Assembly: GCF_016862175.1 (NCBI RefSeq)
Contig: NZ_BOML01000006.1
Location: 283,621-347,620 of the forward strand
Length of the DNA: 64,000 nt
From: Paractinoplanes durhamensis
Lineage (GTDB): Bacteria > Actinomycetota > Actinomycetes > Mycobacteriales > Micromonosporaceae
Reading direction: 5' to 3'
Numbering within the stretch: position 1 is the first letter of the stretch; each line of letters opens with the position of its first letter. Below the pieces are notes generated by a model that saw only the letters and a list, made by a program, of their open reading frames with translations, did not search any database and was not told the DNA's origin. A program made the translations under genes and the position numbers. This document shows, piece by piece, positions 9,817 to 21,011 of the stretch.

Positions 9817-10536
9817 CTAGACCCCGTCCTGTGCCCACCGGGCGGGGATGCCCTCCGGTGGTTCTCCCTCGCCGGCCCAGGCCAGGCCGCCGTCGGCGTC
9901 CACCACCACGATCCGTGGCGTGCGGACCCGGCCCCACCCGACCGCCTCGGCGGTGGTGGGGAAGTTCGGACCCTCCTCGAGCACGCCCTTCGCGACGCCG
10001 CTCTCCTCGGGGCTGCCCCCGGACCGCTCCCAGTAGCCGGTCCAGACCGTCTCGCCGCCGGACAGGTCGGGGTGCACGAAGACCGTGCCCCGCCCGCGCC
10101 ACTTGGCCAGCGCGGTCGGCACCTCGTGCCCGGCCGACGGCCCGTTGACCTTGTCGAGGTCGTCCGGCCCGAACGCGTGCGGCAACAGCTCGCTGAGCTT
10201 CAGCGGCCGTGGCAGCGCCTCGAACAGGCACTCCGGCCCGCCGTGCTCGTAGAGCAGCTGCCGGCAGCGCCCGCACGGCATCAGCGGGTTGCCGTTGGCG
10301 TCCACGCAGGAGACCGCCACCAGCCGGCCACCGCCGGTCGCGTGCAGCGAGCTGACCAGCCCGCACTCGGCGCAGAGCCCGACGCCGTAGGACGCATTTT
10401 CCACGTTGCACCCGACGACGACCCGGCCGTCGTCCACCAGCGCCGCCACTCCGACCGGAAAGTCGGAGTAGGGCGCGTACGCGTGCCGCATCGCCTCGAT
10501 GGCGGCGGCCCGCAGTCCAGCCCAGTCGATCTCCAT
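9817..10536 (-). CDS. cdd: Cytidine deaminase with C-terminal extension
   Basis: Protein of 239 aa. Residues 1 to about 130 are a complete homotetramer-type cytidine deaminase: NVENASYGVG, catalytic CAE at 55-57 and the zinc-binding PCGRCRQ at 87-93. Such enzymes are usually about 130 aa. Here roughly 105 further residues follow the usual end (LSELLPHAFGPDDL), starting with PSAGHEVPTALAKW and containing VFVHPDLSGGETVWTGYW and RTPRIVVVDADGGLAWAG. I do not recognise this second domain. The start is the ATG at 10536; the frame stays open far upstream through the permease gene, but that stretch is not protein-like. The stop of the upstream permease gene is 26 bp away, consistent with one operon. 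Confidence 0.9.
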   Translation of the reverse strand: MEIDWAGLRAAAIEAMRHAYAPYSDFPVGVAALVDDGRVVVGCNVENASYGVGLCAECGLVSSLHATGGGRLVAVSCVDANGNPLMPCGRCRQLLYEHGGPECLFEALPRPLKLSELLPHAFGPDDLDKVNGPSAGHEVPTALAKWRGRGTVFVHPDLSGGETVWTGYWERSGGSPEESGVAKGVLEEGPNFPTTAEAVGWGRVRTPRIVVVDADGGLAWAGEGEPPEGIPARWAQDGV

Positions 10537-10562
10537 GCCCTGAATTCTGCCAGGTGAGCCGC

Positions 10563-11840
10563 TCAGCTCTTGACGTATGGGATGCCGTCCGCGGCCGGCG
10601 CCCGAACCCGGCCGACGAGACCGGCCACGGCCACGATGGTGGCGATGTAGGGCAGCATGTTGAGGAACTGGTTGGGCACCGGGCTGCCGGCCACGCTCAG
10701 GAAGTAGGCGAGCTTCTGCGCGAAGCCGAAGAACAGGGCCGCGCCGAGCGCGCCGAACGGGGTCCAGCGGCCGAAGATCAGGGCGGCCAGCGCGATGAAG
10801 CCGGCGCCCGCGGTCATGTTCTTGTTGAACGCGCCGGTGGAGACGAGCGTGAAGTAGGCCCCGCCGGCCCCGGCGATCAGACCGCCGACCATCACGTTCA
10901 CGTAGCGCAGGCCGCGCACCCGGACACCGACCGTGTCGGCCGCCGTCGGGTGCTCGCCGACCGCGCGGGTGCGCAGGCCCCACCGCGTGCCCTTGAGCGC
11001 GAAGTGGATGACGAAGACCAGGATCAGGGCGATCCAGACCAGCACGTTGGTGTGGAACAGCACCGGCCCGATCACCGGGATGTCGGCCAGGCCCGGGATC
11101 TCCCAGCGCGGCATCTGCGGCGGCTGGTTGTACTTCAGGGCGTTCGGCTGCATCAGCCGCTCGTAGAGGAAGCCGGTGACGCCGAGCGCGAACAGGTTGA
11201 GCACGGTGCCGACGACGACCTGGTCGACCAGGAATTTGATGGCCAGCACGGCCAGCATCGCGGCGATGATCAGGCCGCCGATCATGGCGCTGATCAGGCC
11301 GGCCCAGACGCTGGTGGCGAGCGTGCCGACCAGGGCCGCGCCGAACGCGCCCATCAGGAACTGGCCCTCGATCGCCACGTTGACCACGCCGGAGCGTTCG
11401 CCGAGCACACCGGCCAGCGCGCCCAGGACGAGCGGCAGGGCGTACTCGACGCTGCCGCTGAGTGTGTCGATCAGCGGCATGAACTTGCCGGCCACCTGCC
11501 AGCACAGGAACGACAGCACGAAGGCCGCGATGCCGAGGCAGAGCAGCAGGGTCTGCCAGCGCTTGGCCTTGCCGGTCAGCATGACGACGCCGAGGGCCAC
11601 CGCGATCAGCCCGAACAGGATCGTGCCGAACTGGCCGTTGATCGACAGCGCGGCGCCGCTCGCGTCGGTGCTGAGCGTGAAGCGGGCGGTCTTCGACTCG
11701 GCGAGCGGGCCGAAGATCAGCGCGGCCACCAGGCCGATGACCGTGACACCGGCGCCGAGCCGGCGGTCCCGGTTCCAGAACCGGTCGGGTGCGGCCAACC
11801 CGGTCAGGTTTTCCACTGTTGCCGTGGACACCTGGGTCAC
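10563..11840 (-). CDS. Nucleoside ABC transporter permease (second permease, NupQ/YufQ type)
   Basis: Integral membrane protein of 425 aa with many hydrophobic helices and the BPD_transp_2-type core LRTRAVGEHPTAADTVGVRV, which contacts the ATPase. Together with the adjacent permease, duplicated-domain ATPase and BMP lipoprotein it forms a BmpA-type nucleoside importer. I chose the GTG at 11840, which overlaps the stop of the upstream permease gene as GTGA; the open frame extends 70 codons further but the translation there is Arg-rich shadow sequence. Relatives include the Bacillus subtilis NupNOPQ guanosine/nucleoside system; substrate range is inferred. Confidence 0.9.
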   Translation of the reverse strand: MTQVSTATVENLTGLAAPDRFWNRDRRLGAGVTVIGLVAALIFGPLAESKTARFTLSTDASGAALSINGQFGTILFGLIAVALGVVMLTGKAKRWQTLLLCLGIAAFVLSFLCWQVAGKFMPLIDTLSGSVEYALPLVLGALAGVLGERSGVVNVAIEGQFLMGAFGAALVGTLATSVWAGLISAMIGGLIIAAMLAVLAIKFLVDQVVVGTVLNLFALGVTGFLYERLMQPNALKYNQPPQMPRWEIPGLADIPVIGPVLFHTNVLVWIALILVFVIHFALKGTRWGLRTRAVGEHPTAADTVGVRVRGLRYVNVMVGGLIAGAGGAYFTLVSTGAFNKNMTAGAGFIALAALIFGRWTPFGALGAALFFGFAQKLAYFLSVAGSPVPNQFLNMLPYIATIVAVAGLVGRVRAPAADGIPYVKS

Positions 11841-13101
11841 CAGCCCTTCGACATCGAGGCGCCGAGCCGTGCGGAACGGGCGGCGCGGAGCTGGAAGATC
11901 GCCTTCACCATGGCGGGCGCGGCGATGAAGATGACGATCAGGGCCTGCAGCACGGTGACCAACTCGAGCGAGATGCCGATGTCGACCTGCATCAGGTTGC
12001 CGCCGGCCCGTAGCCCGCCGTACAGGATCGCGGCGAACAGCGTGCCCCACGGCTTGTTCCGGCCGAGCAGGGCGACCAGCAGGCCGTCGAAGCCGATGTT
12101 GCCGGCCACCTGGGCGGTGAGCTTGTCGGCGGTGCCGAGCACCTGGGTCGCGCCACCGAGTCCGGCGAGGCCACCGGCCACCACCATGAGCAGGGTGTAC
12201 GTCTTGGCGACGCTCATCCCGGCGGTCTTGGCCGCGGGCGGGTTCACGCCCACCGCGCGCAGCTCGAAGCCGAAGGACGACCGGTTGATGATCCAGGCGA
12301 CCCCGGCGGTGACCAGCACGGCGACCACGATGCCGAGGTGCACCCGCAGCGGGGCGGGCAGCGCCGGCAGCTCGGCCGAGGTGGCGATGGTCTTGCTGAT
12401 CGCGTCGCTGCGCTCCGGGTCCTGCACGCCCTTCTGCAGGATCAGCCAGCCGAGGAACAGCAGGGCCGTGTAGTTGAGCATGATGCTGGTGATGACCTCG
12501 TGGGCCCCGGTGCGGGCCTTGAGGAAGCCGGGCACGAAGCCCCAGAGCGCGCCGCCGAGCACGCCGAAGAGCAGCGCCACGAGCAGGTGCAGGCCGACCG
12601 GCAGATGGAACGCGAAACCGGCCACGCCGGCCAGCACGCAGCCCATGATCGCCTGGCCCTGGCCGCCGATGTTGAACAGGCCGCCGCGGAAGGCGAGCGC
12701 CACCGCCAGGCCGGTGAAGACCAGCGGGGTGGCGTAGGTGAGCGTCTCGGAGATCGGGTTGAACGCGGCCTGCCAGGTGCCGCTGCCGTTGAACCAGGCC
12801 TGGAACGAGGCCGGATCGAAGAGGGCGCCCTTGAACAGGTCGGCGTAGGCGCCGCTGATCAGGGTCCAGCTCGCCTCGAGCGCGTCGCTGGGCCGGGAGG
12901 TGAAGTACGCGAACTTGCCCAGCACCTCGGAGTCGGAGACCACGATCAGCACCGCCCCGACGACCAGCGCCAGGAAGATCGACAGGACCGTGACGGTGAC
13001 CGTGTTGGCCGACCAGAGGTTCTTCAGGAAGAGGGTGAGGAAACCCTCCTCCTTTTCCTTGGGCGACTCCTTGGCGGGTGGGGGCGCCTCGACGTCGGTG
13101 G

Positions 13102-13105
<4 letters not shown>
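11837..13105 (-). CDS. Nucleoside ABC transporter permease (first permease, NupP/YufP type)
   Basis: Integral membrane protein of 422 aa. A charged cytoplasmic N-terminus with a KESPKEKEEG stretch leads into about ten hydrophobic segments and the conserved coupling segment LRAVGVNPPAAKTAGMSV. It pairs with the next permease to make the heterodimeric channel of a BMP-dependent nucleoside importer. Its ATG overlaps the ATPase stop (ATGA at 13102-13105) and its own stop overlaps the next permease start (GTGA), so three transporter genes are translated in tight coupling. Confidence 0.92.
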
Positions 13106-14742
<1,637 letters not shown>

Positions 14743-14792
14743 GGCTGCGAGGAAAACTCGCAGCCGGGCGGCGGCCGAATGCTACTGCCGTA

Positions 14793-15884
14793 TTACTTCG
14801 GGGCGTTGGCCGACTCGACCTTGACGGCACCCGAGATGATGTCTGCCTTCAGCTTCTCGACCTCGGTCTTGAGACCGGCGTCGACCTTGCTGTCGAACTG
14901 GTTGTACGGAGCGAGCTCGACGCCGTTGTTCTCCAGCGTGCCCAGGTAGCCCGGGGTCGCGGCGAGCGGCGTGCCGGTGGCGCCGGCGACGACCGCCTTC
15001 TCCACCGCGTCCTCGATGTTCTTCACGACCGTGGTCAGGAAGACGCTGCAGTACTGCGCCGCGCTCTTGCAGCCGTCCTGGTCGACCCAGATGATCGAGA
15101 CCTTGCCGCTGGAGGCCGTCGCGACCTCGGCCGCACCGAGGCCGGTGCCACCGGCGACCGGCAGGATCACGTCGGCACCCTGCGAGACGAAGGTGCTGGC
15201 GAGCGCCTTGCCCTTGGCCGCGCTGGCGAAGTCGTCGGTGAAGCTGCCGGCCTGCTTGGTCTTGTCCCAGCCGAGCACGACGACGTTCTTGCTCTTCTGC
15301 TTGTTGTAGTACGCCACGCCGTCGGCGAAACCGTCCATGAAGATGGTCACCGGCGGGATCTTCATGCCGCCGAACGTGGCGACCTTGCCCGACTTCGAGT
15401 AACCCGCGGCCAGGTAGCCGGCGAGGAACGAGGCCTGGTGGGTGGCGAACTGCATCGGGTAGACGTTGGACCCGGTGCTACCGCTGTCCACGATGGCGAA
15501 CTGGGAGCTCTTCTCCGCGTCCGACACCTTCTGGGTGGCGGTGCCCATGAGGCCGCCGACCGAGAGGATGAAGTTGCACTTCTGGGTCACGAAGCCGCGC
15601 AGGTTGGGCTCGTAGTCAGCCTCGGCGGTCGACGCCACGTACTTCGGGTCGACGTTGCTGGCCTGCGTCTTCGCAGCCTGCAGACCGGCCCACGCGGAAG
15701 CATTGAACGACTTGTCGTCGATGCCGCCGGTGTCGGTGACCATGCAAGCCTTGTATGCGGCGGCGGCGCTCGTGGAGCTACCGCTGGGAGTCTCGGCCGG
15801 GGCGTCACCACAGGCAGCGGCGGTGAGGGCAAGCCCACCGGCCGCGAGAACCGCAAGGATCCGCTTCCCACGTACTGGGCGCAA
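14793..15884 (-). CDS. BMP-family nucleoside-binding lipoprotein
   Basis: Substrate-binding lipoprotein of 363 aa. A type II signal peptide with the lipobox LTAAAC places the lipidated Cys at residue 25, so the mature protein is anchored outside the membrane. The rest is the BMP/PnrA fold with GGIDDKSFNASAWAG, VGGLMGTATQ and ADVILPVAGGTG. I chose the TTG at 15884 because AAGGAGG (15890-15896) stands 5 bases upstream; an ATG 7 codons earlier would put this ribosome-binding site inside the gene. It is the first gene of the nucleoside import and salvage operon (BMP, ATPase, two permeases, cdd, deoA). Confidence 0.92.
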   Translation of the reverse strand: MRPVRGKRILAVLAAGGLALTAAACGDAPAETPSGSSTSAAAAYKACMVTDTGGIDDKSFNASAWAGLQAAKTQASNVDPKYVASTAEADYEPNLRGFVTQKCNFILSVGGLMGTATQKVSDAEKSSQFAIVDSGSTGSNVYPMQFATHQASFLAGYLAAGYSKSGKVATFGGMKIPPVTIFMDGFADGVAYYNKQKSKNVVVLGWDKTKQAGSFTDDFASAAKGKALASTFVSQGADVILPVAGGTGLGAAEVATASSGKVSIIWVDQDGCKSAAQYCSVFLTTVVKNIEDAVEKAVVAGATGTPLAATPGYLGTLENNGVELAPYNQFDSKVDAGLKTEVEKLKADIISGAVKVESANAPK

Positions 15885-15904
15885 AACGCCCTCCTTCCAA
15901 TGCA

Positions 15905-15922
15905 CACCGACACCCGTCGGTG
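15905..15922 (-). promoter_or_regulatory. Hairpin in the leader of the nucleoside importer operon
   Basis: A 7-bp perfect stem (15905-15911 with 15916-15922) and 4-base loop lies just upstream of the Shine-Dalgarno sequence of the BMP lipoprotein gene. It may stabilise or modulate the 5' end of the mRNA. It does not match a riboswitch class I know. Confidence 0.3.
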
Positions 15923-16080
15923 AGTCTTCAAGTTGGGGAGCGTAGCCGCAGGCCAGAGGGTCAACCGAAGTTTGCGCCGGACTGTTGGCGCACCGTTATC
16001 TCGCCGCAACCGGGGATGATGTTGAACGCCGGTTTAGGCGGATCTAAGCGCGAATTGACCGGAGATTACGTAACATGCCG

Positions 16081-16350
16081 TTAATCTTGCGGCCCGGCGC
16101 CGACCTTGGCCGCGAATTCTTCGGCCGGCCGGGCCCGCCGCCAGGCGAGGACGCCGAGCACCCCGACGGTGGTGCCGATGGCCAGCGACGCCGCGATCAG
16201 CACGGCGTGCACCCAGAGGAACGACGTGGGGCTGCCGTCGGCGAACGACCGGTCATCCTTGTAGATCGCCAGGCCGAAGCGCGGCCAGATCACCCAGGTC
16301 CAGACGCCGACCGCGATCAGGAAAAGCGCCCAGCGCCGCGTGATCACCAT
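16081..16350 (-). CDS. SCO4848-family small membrane protein
   Basis: Protein of 89 aa with two hydrophobic helices: [20 protein letters not shown] near the N-terminus, and a second after the conserved SFLWVHAVL segment. The pattern VGVWTWVIW, then a short polar loop, then [12 protein letters not shown] is that of the actinobacterial SCO4848 family, whose function is not known. I chose the ATG at 16350 (MVITRRW); an in-frame start 7 codons upstream adds residues not typical of the family. It is divergent from the TetR gene, with a candidate operator between them. Confidence 0.75.
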   Translation of the reverse strand: MVITRRWALFLIAVGVWTWVIWPRFGLAIYKDDRSFADGSPTSFLWVHAVLIAASLAIGTTVGVLGVLAWRRARPAEEFAAKVGAGPQD

Positions 16351-16377
16351 GCACGCCACTATCTCATCCACTTATAA

Positions 16378-16393
16378 AAGCGAGCGTTCGTTT
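16378..16393. promoter_or_regulatory. Candidate TetR operator in the divergent promoter
   Basis: Imperfect 16-bp dyad AAGCGAGC-GTTCGTTT with 6 of 8 positions paired, 13 bp upstream of the TetR ATG and next to a TATAAA-like stretch at 16373-16378. Position and symmetry suit autoregulation by the adjacent TetR protein and possible control of the divergent membrane protein. This is an inference from symmetry only. Confidence 0.45.
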
Positions 16394-16405
16394 TACACTG
16401 GCAGG

Positions 16406-16993
16406 ATGCCACGCGTCTCCGAGGAGCATCTCACCGCCCGCCGCGAGCAGATCCTGGCCGCGGCCCGCACCTGCTTCCTGAGCAAGGGCCTGCACAACAC
16501 GTCGATGCAGGACCTGATCCAGGAGGCCGGGCTGTCGGTCGGCGCGGTCTACCGCTACTTCAAATCCAAGCACGAGATCATCAACGCCATCGCGATGACC
16601 GTGGCCGGCGGCTTCCAGCAGCACATCGACGCGGTGGCGGCCGAGCGGCTGCCGATGATCGAGTCGATCGAGCAGATCATCACCGGCCTCGACCCGCAGA
16701 TCGGCCCGGGCGGCAGCCTGCCGATCGCGCTGCAGATCTGGGCCGAGGCGACGCTCGACCCGGCGATCGGCGAGATCGTCAAGGAGCGCTACACCGGGAT
16801 GCGGCTGAGCCTGCAGGCCGTCGTCGAGCACTCGGTGCAGAGCGGCGAGCTACCGCCGGACACCGACGTCGCCGGGGTCACGTCGGCGCTCTACTCGCTG
16901 ATCCCCGGTTACGCGTTGCAGCGGCTGCTGACCGGCGGGCCGGACCGGGACACCTACCTGGCCGGCGTGCGGGCCCTACTTCACCGGGGCTAG
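16406..16993 (+). CDS. TetR-family transcriptional regulator
   Basis: Regulator of 195 aa. The N-terminal helix-turn-helix (about residues 8-55) is typical: REQILAAARTCFLSKG, then MQDLIQEAGLSVGAVYRYFKSK. The C-terminal ligand-binding domain is all-helical and gives no clue to the effector. I chose the ATG at 16406 (MPRVSEEHLT), because the frame upstream runs across the divergent promoter and the candidate operator. The 3' end overlaps the convergent acidic-protein gene by 18 bp. Confidence 0.9.
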   Translation: MPRVSEEHLTARREQILAAARTCFLSKGLHNTSMQDLIQEAGLSVGAVYRYFKSKHEIINAIAMTVAGGFQQHIDAVAAERLPMIESIEQIITGLDPQIGPGGSLPIALQIWAEATLDPAIGEIVKERYTGMRLSLQAVVEHSVQSGELPPDTDVAGVTSALYSLIPGYALQRLLTGGPDRDTYLAGVRALLHRG

Positions 16994-17374
16994 CCGGGCC
17001 GCGATCCGGGCCCAGCCCTCGCGCACCTCGGCCTCGGTGGGTGCCCGCCCCGGGCGTACCCGCCGGGTCTCGTGATCCTCCTCGCCGAAGGCGTCGTCCT
17101 CCGGTGCCTCCGCCGCGGCCCGGGCCAGCTCGATCTCGTCCCGGATCGCCTCGGCGTCGGCTCGGGGCAGCAGCGGCTCGACCACCGCCATCAGGTCCTC
17201 GTCGGCCACCACCGCCTGGGCGAGGGAGAGGGCGTGCGCCCGTTCGTAGGGACCGCAGACGATGGGTTCCCAGTCCTCCTCGTCGCCCAGCGAACCGATC
17301 GTGATGACCCAGGGAAGATCGGCCACCGGCGAATTCGCCGGCAGGTCAAGCGTCACGAGAGTGCCCACGGGCAC
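16976..17374 (-). CDS. Small acidic protein of unknown function
   Basis: Protein of 132 aa. The first half is beta-rich (GTLVTLDLP, WVITIGSLGDEEDWEPIVCGPYE), and the second is a charged helical region rich in Asp, Glu and Ala, ending AEVREGWARIAARLAPVK. I chose the GTG at 17374, which follows the YihY stop (TGATGTG); the frame is open 29 codons further inside the YihY gene. It seems to be the last gene of the trpS operon. I do not recognise the family. Confidence 0.7.
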   Translation of the reverse strand: MPVGTLVTLDLPANSPVADLPWVITIGSLGDEEDWEPIVCGPYERAHALSLAQAVVADEDLMAVVEPLLPRADAEAIRDEIELARAAAEAPEDDAFGEEDHETRRVRPGRAPTEAEVREGWARIAARLAPVK

Positions 17375-17375
17375 A

Positions 17376-18287
17376 TCATTCCGGGCGGGTGTGCCGAATC
17401 CAGCTATTTTGCCCCACCGGGGCATTTTTATCGTCAGCTGATAAGTCGACGACCCGACCATGCGGGCTGGTCGCCGCCCAGGCCGCGCCGAAGAGCAGCA
17501 GCTGGTTGAAGACGTACAGGTAGACCAGCACGCCGACGGCCGAACCGACCAGGGCGTAGGCCGGGTTGTGCTCGACCAGGCCGACGAACGACTTGCCCAC
17601 CGTATTGAGCAACGTGATGCCGAAGCCGACCTGCAGCACCGGCGGCGCGATCCGGCGCACCGTCATCCGCAACCGCGGCACGGCGGCCAGCAGCGCCGCC
17701 GCCAGCAGCATGTTGACCGCGATGGTGAGCAGCCAGCTCACCGCGTTCTGCACGAAGCCGTCGGCGAGCCAGTCGGTCACCTTCTCCAGGCCGTAGACCG
17801 CGAGCTGGGAGAGGGCGAGCAACACGATCAGGCCGATCAGAACAAGAAGATCCAGCGCTTGCCGTACGCCGATGTAGCCGGGCTGCTCGGGAATCCGCCA
17901 GATGAGCCGCTGGGACGAGCGGATCGCCTCCACCCAGCCGATGCCGGTGAAGGTCAGCCCGAAGATGCCGACGATGCCGACCGTCTTGCCGCTGGACAGG
18001 ATCGCCTGGATGTCGAGGAACGGCAGGTTCTGGGCGAGGAACTCGGTGACGATGTTCAGCAGTTCGACGTTGCTGGTCAGCAGGATGCCGAAGATCGAAT
18101 ACCCGATCAGCAGCAGCGCGAAGATCGCGAAGAAGCCGTAGTAGGCGATGGCGGCGGCCAGCCGGCCACCCTGCGCGTCCCAGAAACGCAGCAGGGCCCG
18201 GCTGAGGTGATCGAAATACCGCGACCGGAAACGAAGACGCATGATTCGCGCTTCGGCGGCGTCATACGCCCGATCGATCGGGTTCAC
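17376..18287 (-). CDS. YihY/BrkB-family inner membrane protein
   Basis: Polytopic membrane protein of 303 aa with about six hydrophobic segments and the family hallmarks: GGRLAAAIAYYGFFAIFALLL near the start, the FTGIGWVEAIRSSQRLIWR region, and a final GAAWAA segment. YihY/UPF0761 proteins were once called ribonuclease BN by error; their function remains unclear and may concern transport. It begins with GTG at 18287, 36 bp after the 2H phosphoesterase gene. Confidence 0.9.
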   Translation of the reverse strand: MNPIDRAYDAAEARIMRLRFRSRYFDHLSRALLRFWDAQGGRLAAAIAYYGFFAIFALLLIGYSIFGILLTSNVELLNIVTEFLAQNLPFLDIQAILSSGKTVGIVGIFGLTFTGIGWVEAIRSSQRLIWRIPEQPGYIGVRQALDLLVLIGLIVLLALSQLAVYGLEKVTDWLADGFVQNAVSWLLTIAVNMLLAAALLAAVPRLRMTVRRIAPPVLQVGFGITLLNTVGKSFVGLVEHNPAYALVGSAVGVLVYLYVFNQLLLFGAAWAATSPHGRVVDLSADDKNAPVGQNSWIRHTRPE

Positions 18288-18323
18288 GGCCGCACCGTAA
18301 CCGAAATCACGGTGCGGGAAACT

Positions 18324-18854
18324 CTAGACACCCAGGGGGAAGTCGCGGCGTCTCCGCCAGGGCCCCTCGCCGCCGTGCGAGAACAGCGTGAACGACGTGA
18401 CGTGGAATTTCGCCGAGAACCCGCCGAGGTCCTCGAACACCGCGTCGAGCTGCTCGGGCGACACGTCCTGGGCGACCGTCACGTGCGGGTGATAGGGGAA
18501 CCGGGAACCGCGGTCCACATCGTCCGACGACGTGATCGCCTCGGCGAGCAGCTCGCACTCGCTGATGCCGACCGCGAGCGCCACGAACACCACCTCGGTG
18601 ATCGGCCGGAACGTGCCGGTGCCCCGCAGATGGATGGTGAACGGCTGCTGGGCGACCGCCACCTTCTCCAGGTGCTTCTCGACGGCACCGAGCGCGTCGG
18701 TGGCGATCTCGGTCGGGCCGAGCAGCGTCACGTGCGCCGGCGTGTAGGCGGCCTGCGGGTCACCGGCCGCGGCGCGGCGCAGCGTCAACTGCTCGCCCCA
18801 CGGCTCGGGGATGTCGATCGCGACACCGATCCGCGTCGTCGCTGCGGCGGTCAC
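18324..18854 (-). CDS. 2H phosphoesterase (2'-5' RNA ligase family)
   Basis: Protein of 176 aa. The two catalytic HxT motifs of the 2H superfamily are visible: HVTLLGPTEI at about residue 40 and HPHVTVAQDVS at about 120. Such enzymes act on 2'-5' or cyclic phosphodiester bonds in RNA or nucleotides; ligase activity is only one possibility. It begins with GTG, 6 bp after the trpS stop, so the two genes are cotranscribed and a link with tRNA metabolism is plausible but not shown. Confidence 0.87.
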   Translation of the reverse strand: MTAAATTRIGVAIDIPEPWGEQLTLRRAAAGDPQAAYTPAHVTLLGPTEIATDALGAVEKHLEKVAVAQQPFTIHLRGTGTFRPITEVVFVALAVGISECELLAEAITSSDDVDRGSRFPYHPHVTVAQDVSPEQLDAVFEDLGGFSAKFHVTSFTLFSHGGEGPWRRRRDFPLGV

Positions 18855-18860
18855 CGCCGC

Positions 18861-19994
<1,134 letters not shown>

Positions 19995-20036
19995 CTAGAC
20001 TTGCCGAAAACAGCGTCGACTGAGGGGTTACACGTC

Positions 20037-21011
20037 GTGAAATTGCTCGTCACCGGGGGTGCCGGCTACGTCGGCAGCGTCACCAGCCGACTGTTGCTCG
20101 ATGCGGGCCACGAGGTCACCGTGCTCGACAACCTCAGCACCGGTTTCCGCGAGGCCGTCGCGCCCGACGCGACCTTCGTCGAGAAGGACATCCGCGACGC
20201 GGCCGACGTGCTCACGCCCGACTCCGGCTTCGACGCGGTGCTGCACTTCGCCGGTCTGATCGCGGCCGGCGAGTCGATGGTCAAGCCGGAACTGTACTGG
20301 CACGACAACGTCGTGAAGTCCCTGGCCCTGCTGGATGCGGTGCGGGCGGCCCGGGTGCCGCGGTTCATCTTCTCGTCGACCGCCGCCGTCTACGGCAACC
20401 CGGTCGAGCTGCCGATCACCGAGTCCGCGGCCAAGGCGCCCACCAACACGTACGGCGCCACCAAGCTGACCTTCGACCACGCGCTGACCTCGGAGACGTA
20501 CGCCCACAAGCTGGCCGCCGTCTCGCTGCGCTACTTCAACGTGGCCGGGGCGTACATCCAGGACGGCTACGAGATCGGCGAGCGGCACAGCCCGGAGACC
20601 CACCTGATCCCGATCGCGCTGCAGGTGGCCGCGGGTAAGCGGGAGAAGCTGCAGCTGTTCGGCGACGACTACCCGACCGACGACGGCACCTGCGTGCGCG
20701 ACTACATCCACGTGGCCGACCTCGCCCGGGCGCACCTGCTCGCGCTGGACGCCGCCACCCCGGGCGAGCACCGCATCTACAACCTGGGCAACGGCAACGG
20801 CTTCTCCAACAAGCAGGTCGTCGAGGTGGCCCGCGAGGTCACCGGCACCGCGCTGCCGGCCGAGCTCGCGCCGCGCCGCGAGGGCGACCCGGCCACCCTG
20901 GTCGCCTCCTCCGCCAAGGCGCACGCGGAGCTGGGCTGGGTGCCGGAGAAGAACACGCTGCAGGCGATGATCTCCGACGCGTGGACGTTCTACCGCTCGC
21001 ACGTCGCATGA
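20037..21011 (+). CDS. galE: UDP-glucose 4-epimerase
   Basis: NAD-dependent epimerase of 324 aa that interconverts UDP-galactose and UDP-glucose. The N-terminal dinucleotide-binding motif TGGAGYVG is at residues 6-13, the SSTAAVYG segment carries the catalytic Ser/Thr, and NTYGATK supplies the Tyr-x3-Lys pair. I chose the GTG at 20037 because it places the Rossmann motif at the normal position; GAGGGG lies 10-15 bases upstream. The stop overlaps the galK start (ATGA), so galE-galK is a coupled Leloir operon. A TAGACT-like -10 element occurs at 19996-20001 but I give it little weight. Confidence 0.95.
   Translation: MKLLVTGGAGYVGSVTSRLLLDAGHEVTVLDNLSTGFREAVAPDATFVEKDIRDAADVLTPDSGFDAVLHFAGLIAAGESMVKPELYWHDNVVKSLALLDAVRAARVPRFIFSSTAAVYGNPVELPITESAAKAPTNTYGATKLTFDHALTSETYAHKLAAVSLRYFNVAGAYIQDGYEIGERHSPETHLIPIALQVAAGKREKLQLFGDDYPTDDGTCVRDYIHVADLARAHLLALDAATPGEHRIYNLGNGNGFSNKQVVEVAREVTGTALPAELAPRREGDPATLVASSAKAHAELGWVPEKNTLQAMISDAWTFYRSHVA

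Noticed and set aside
9817..11505. A 562-codon open frame that includes cytidine deaminase at its end
   Set aside because: The first part is an Arg/Gly/Ala-rich shadow of the permease gene. The real gene starts at the ATG at 10536.
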